Shown piece after piece: positions 60,796-64,000 of a stretch of DNA of 64,000 nucleotides. The position numbers and the translations under genes are program-made. The notes under the pieces were generated by a model. That model was not told where the DNA came from, searched no databases, and saw nothing but the letters and a program-made list of their open reading frames with translations. The number at the start of each line of letters is the position of its first letter. Position 1 is the first letter of the stretch. The DNA comes from Oligoflexia bacterium (lineage in GTDB: Bacteria; Bdellovibrionota; UBA1018): the NCBI GenBank assembly GCA_023701205.1, contig JAMPXJ010000006.1:1-64000 (forward strand), written 5' to 3'.

Positions 60796-61865
60796 TGGCA
60801 AACATGGCGCAGGCCATCCGCATGGCCCTTCATTACGGCGAAAAGCACCTGGGCATCACCGACATCTTCGGCGAGGACGTGGGTCCGCCGCTCGGGGGCG
60901 TCTTCACGGTCACCCAAGGCCTCAGCACGACCTGGAACTCGCCGCTGGATGAGCGCGGGATCATCGGTGCGGCCATGGGGCTCGCGCTCGCCGGTGATCG
61001 CTGTGTTGCCGAGGTGCAGTTCTGCGATTACATCTACAACACGATCGATCTCTTGAAGCTCGCGGGCATGCAGTCCTGGTCGACCAACGGCGACTGGAAC
61101 CTGCCGATGACGGTCATGACCCCCGTCGGGAGCGGGATCCGCGGCTCGATCTATCACTCGCATTCGTTCGATGCGACGATGACCCATATCCCGGGCTGGA
61201 AGATCGTGATGCCTTCGACGCCGCTTGACGCCTACGGGCTCATGATCGCCTGCCTCAAGGACCCCAATCCCACGATGTTCCTCAAGCCCAAGGCGCTCTT
61301 GCGCATGCGCGGGATGGAGCCGATCCCGGGCGAGCCGCCGCTCACCCCCGAAGGCGAGAAGCAGCTGCGCGAGCTCATCGATGCGCCGCTCGGCGACCGC
61401 TCGAAGTGGAAGGCGCGCTGGCCCGAGGGCCTGACCGACTACACCGTCGAGCTCGGCCGCGGCAAGATCGTGCGCGCGGGTGAGCAGGTCACGGTCGTGA
61501 GCTACGGCCGGACCCTGCCCATCTGCGCGCAGGCCGCAGATCTCCTGCGCGAAGAGGGGCTCTCGGTCGAGGTCATCGACCTCAGGACGCTCTGGCCCTA
61601 TGACTGGCAGCTGATCTCCGATTCGATCCGCAAGACGGGCCGGGTCATCTTCGTCAACGAGGACACCGAGGTCACGAACTTCGGCGAGCACCTGATCCGC
61701 CGGACGATCGAGGAGCATTTCTACGAGCTCGAGGCGCGCCCGCGGCTTCTGGCCGGGGCGTTCACCCCGGGCATCGGCCTGGCTGATCCGCTCGAGATGG
61801 CGAGCGTTCCGCAGCTGAATAACGTCCTGGAGCTGATCCGGGAAGTGGCGGCGGAGCGGGCTTAA
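60795..61865 (+). CDS. 2-oxoacid dehydrogenase E1 beta subunit
   Basis: A 356-residue subunit that completes the E1 enzyme: GEDVGPPLGGVF, DERGIIGAAMGLAL, EVQFCDYI and the C-terminal transketolase domain with VTVVSYGR and VEVIDLRTLWPYD. It overlaps E1 alpha by one base (TAATG). No E2 lipoyl transferase or E3 gene follows, so the complex must borrow these from elsewhere. Confidence 0.95.
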   Translation: MANMAQAIRMALHYGEKHLGITDIFGEDVGPPLGGVFTVTQGLSTTWNSPLDERGIIGAAMGLALAGDRCVAEVQFCDYIYNTIDLLKLAGMQSWSTNGDWNLPMTVMTPVGSGIRGSIYHSHSFDATMTHIPGWKIVMPSTPLDAYGLMIACLKDPNPTMFLKPKALLRMRGMEPIPGEPPLTPEGEKQLRELIDAPLGDRSKWKARWPEGLTDYTVELGRGKIVRAGEQVTVVSYGRTLPICAQAADLLREEGLSVEVIDLRTLWPYDWQLISDSIRKTGRVIFVNEDTEVTNFGEHLIRRTIEEHFYELEARPRLLAGAFTPGIGLADPLEMASVPQLNNVLELIREVAAERA

Positions 61866-62031
61866 GCTTTCGATCGCGCGGGAAGTTTTTGCCGACCTTC
61901 CTGGCGCTGTGCTGGAACCAGTGAGCGAGCCTCTCGCGCGCGGGTGCGTGCGCGTGCACGAGGACGGGTGCGGGTGCGTGCTGGACCGGACTCATCGGAG
62001 CCGGCATAATGGATCCTGGGAGAGGCGCACG

Positions 62032-63459
62032 ATGGCGTTTCGCGGGATCTGGATTTTGGCAGGAGTTCTTGGCTCGGCCGCGGTGAGCTGGGGCGAGGAG
62101 CCTTGTGCGCCCAATGCTCCAAAGGAAGATCTTCAGAGTCTGGTCGCGCTTTCGGAATCCATCGGGCAGATCAAGACCGCGGAGGAATTGAAGGACATCC
62201 CGGAGTTCTGCCGGGTGCTGGGGTATCGGGGATATCAGGAAAATCAGAAGGTCGAGATCGATGGCCCTTGGGTTGGAAGTTTCGTCGCGGTCAAAGAGGC
62301 CCGGGAAAGCGGTTTTCGGAGATACCTGTCAGAGGGACTCGAGGCAACGAGCCAGCGGGATAGCGTGAAGCCGGCTCGAGAGCGGCTCGATTTCGAAGAG
62401 CTCAAACGTGGGGTTGCGCAAATCAAAAATGCTTCCCCCGATGATGCCGAATTCTGCCGCTCGCACTTCGAAAAGTATGAGCGCTTCGCGGGAGATCAGG
62501 CCGAATTACGCAAGGCCAGCCTGACCGAGTCCGCCTATTTCTGCAGTGACCTGACCCTGAGCTCCGCCGCCTCCTGCGCCAGTGGCATGACCCGCCTTCA
62601 GGAAATCGCGAAGCCCGTGCATGGAGTCACGGTGCTTTCGCTTTGGAAGGAGCTGGTCACCGATCCGGTGTATTTCAAGGCTTTGAAAACAGCCTCGCTC
62701 CAGGTTCTGGAACGGCTGCAAGCCGACGACTCGAGAGGTTCCAGGCTTTTTCAAGACCTGGAAAACGCCGTCTTGAAGGAAACCCGGAATCCCTCCAGCG
62801 CGCGTGAGTATGCCTGGAAAACCATTGCGATCTTTGCCAGCGGCGGCGCGAACGCCCATCGCAGGATAACGAAAACCTGCCGCCACCCGATCAGTGCCTT
62901 TCTTTACGTGATCACGAATGGCGCTCCGATTTTGGATCGCGTGAGCGCCGCGAAGGGCTATCTCTACTCGATGCCGAAAGAGGTCAACAGCCTGTGTGAT
63001 TACGGGAAATCCTATCACTTCTGGATGACGGCCTATCTGGCGCGCCGGTTGGTGAAGGAGGGCTCGGATCCTCTCCCTGCAGCGGCCGCCTCCTACTCGG
63101 TTCAAAAAGGCTATCAGTTCGCGAAGCGAGATGGCGGTCGCGAACCGGAACGTAGCTTCAGGGAGCCTTCCTTTTCGGATTGGAACAACCGCCGCAGGAT
63201 GGAGCTTTCAACTTCGGCCGCTGCGGCGTGGTTCGGTGCGCTTTCGGCAAAAGGATCGCCCAAGAACCTCGACTGGTCGACCGTCGAAGAGGGGATCCGC
63301 CAGCAGTTCCGCGGGTCGGAGGTCAGGAGCGGGGATCCGTCGTTCCAGTTTCCGGGGGATTCCGATGTTCCCAGGCTGATGAGCGCCTATAGGGAATGGA
63401 AGAAGATCCTGAACCCCGACAGTTCATTTGAGTATTTCAGAAAGAAATTCGGGCAGTGA
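62032..63459 (+). CDS. Secreted protein, unknown
   Basis: A 475-residue protein with a signal peptide (hydrophobic run, then VSWGEE near 22). The mature part is charged and helical with about nine cysteines in the first two thirds (for example EFCRVLG, FCRSHF, CSDL, CASG, KTCRHP), which suggests disulfides. GGGAGAGG precedes ATG 62032. The frame to the left (from 61909) is low-complexity and not supported. Confidence 0.75.
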   Translation: MAFRGIWILAGVLGSAAVSWGEEPCAPNAPKEDLQSLVALSESIGQIKTAEELKDIPEFCRVLGYRGYQENQKVEIDGPWVGSFVAVKEARESGFRRYLSEGLEATSQRDSVKPARERLDFEELKRGVAQIKNASPDDAEFCRSHFEKYERFAGDQAELRKASLTESAYFCSDLTLSSAASCASGMTRLQEIAKPVHGVTVLSLWKELVTDPVYFKALKTASLQVLERLQADDSRGSRLFQDLENAVLKETRNPSSAREYAWKTIAIFASGGANAHRRITKTCRHPISAFLYVITNGAPILDRVSAAKGYLYSMPKEVNSLCDYGKSYHFWMTAYLARRLVKEGSDPLPAAAASYSVQKGYQFAKRDGGREPERSFREPSFSDWNNRRRMELSTSAAAAWFGALSAKGSPKNLDWSTVEEGIRQQFRGSEVRSGDPSFQFPGDSDVPRLMSAYREWKKILNPDSSFEYFRKKFGQ

Positions 63460-63512
63460 TCGGGGTCGAGGCTCCGTATTGCCAGCACTCGCGTGAATTT
63501 CGCGAGGTCGCG

Positions 63513-64000
63513 TTACCGCGCGCTATCAATATGGACACAGGTCTCCTCTGAATTCAGCTGTTCCCATTCCTTTTTCAATCGGCCGGGGTTCAGGGGGTTC
63601 TTCCTTCGCAGCCTTTCGACATACTTCACGGAAAGGATCTGATGGGTCCTGGAGTCCTTGGAAACCGTGATTTCAAAGCGGTGAACTCCTGCCGGGCGGC
63701 AGCCGTCGCGGAACGGCAAGGGAAAACAGGCTTTCTCGTGGAAAACGGTGGTCAGTGTTTCGATCTGACCTTCTCGCGTGCTCTCGAACTCATAATCAAA
63801 ACGCTCCCCGTAGGCTTCGATGTTCTTGAAGACGTATTGCAACGTCGAGGGGAGATGGCCGGTTCTGACGAAGAAGACCTCATTGAAGACGAGATCGTTC
63901 TCCACTCCGACATAGGCGCAGGACGGCTGAATCGTGTTCTCGAAGAAACGCGCGACCTCAGATGGAATCGGGTAGTTCGGCATGGCCTGGGCGCTGAAGG
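63513..64000 (-). CDS. Secreted protein, unknown, 5' end outside the window
   Basis: About 162 residues of the C-terminal part. An ATG is present at 63983, but the codons upstream of it read FSAQA-MPNY, which looks like the end of a signal peptide. So the true start is beyond the right edge. The visible part has three cysteines (SCAYVG, KACFPL, DGCRPAG). Not recognised. The gene converges on the secreted unknown at 62032. Confidence 0.6.
   Translation of the reverse strand, partial: FSAQAMPNYPIPSEVARFFENTIQPSCAYVGVENDLVFNEVFFVRTGHLPSTLQYVFKNIEAYGERFDYEFESTREGQIETLTTVFHEKACFPLPFRDGCRPAGVHRFEITVSKDSRTHQILSVKYVERLRRKNPLNPGRLKKEWEQLNSEETCVHIDSAR

Overview
The window is dense, GC-rich bacterial chromosome: about 55 genes, no gap above 300 bases except the left edge, many ATGA/TAATG overlaps, and a large share of lipoproteins, signal peptides and beta-barrel-like envelope proteins. 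This points to a Gram-negative host. A single-histone-fold protein like Bdellovibrio Bd0055, a TIGR02147-type regulator, PrkA, HD-GYP and PilZ proteins and many secreted hypotheticals together suggest a high-GC member of the Bdellovibrionota or a related deltaproteobacterial-type lineage. This placement is an inference; no rRNA is present to confirm it.

Layout. 1-476: the end of an ISL3-like insertion sequence, a tRNA-like fragment, a bidirectional terminator and tRNA-His with a near-consensus promoter. 477-4568: an envelope protein, a CDF metal transporter, a HAD phosphatase, a DUF457 membrane protein and a small secreted protein, all on the plus strand. 4556-7003: a DNA-repair-like locus with a divergent ligase-type adenylation domain, an unknown protein and, divergently, a stand-alone LigD-type polymerase domain. 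7018-10099: a divergent histidine kinase and response regulator/HD-GYP pair. 10089-16303: pseudouridine synthase, PrkA, SDR and a lipoprotein 5'-nucleotidase. 16489-22903: secreted proteins, a HipA-like relic, a TIGR02147 regulator with a barrel protein and a lipoprotein, a small membrane ORF, and a DEDDy exonuclease.

22973-26320 is a compact operon: M20 peptidase, SIS isomerase-like protein, SPFH protein, small membrane protein. 26337-33406 holds envelope and secreted proteins, a YHS protein, RmuC, a fatty-acid-hydroxylase-like enzyme, an AI-2E-family permease and a ferritin-like protein. 33505-37678 is the most unusual operon: both subunits of a type IIB topoisomerase (topoisomerase VI) followed directly by a prepilin-like protein. 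Then come truncated haemoglobin (convergent), class II fructose-bisphosphate aldolase, and a small operon on the opposite strand in which an FKBP prolyl isomerase precedes a bacterial histone.

40169-47859: HAD, CBS, tandem PilZ, a DUF4340-like lipoprotein, ExbB/ExbD and a large lipoprotein with an in-frame Ser-Pro repeat, CUB, Calx-beta and delta-60 propeller regions. 47871-53174: a propeller-like secreted protein, a polytopic membrane protein, then a desaturase overlapping an ABHD18-like hydrolase. 53191-56853: a HEAT-like secreted protein, a 214-base gap with two strong inverted repeats, a beta-helix/DUF4214 lipoprotein, and a decayed partial copy of the HEAT-like gene. 56854-64000: ankyrin lipoprotein, an isoprenylcysteine-methyltransferase-like protein, a 2-oxoacid dehydrogenase E1 alpha/beta pair without E2/E3, a secreted unknown, and one gene that runs off the right edge.

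The most notable content is the bacterial histone and topoisomerase VI, both archaeal/eukaryotic-style chromatin factors, encoded within about 6 kb of each other. Next are the split NHEJ-like locus and three gene relics (HipA-like, HEAT-like, tRNA-like).
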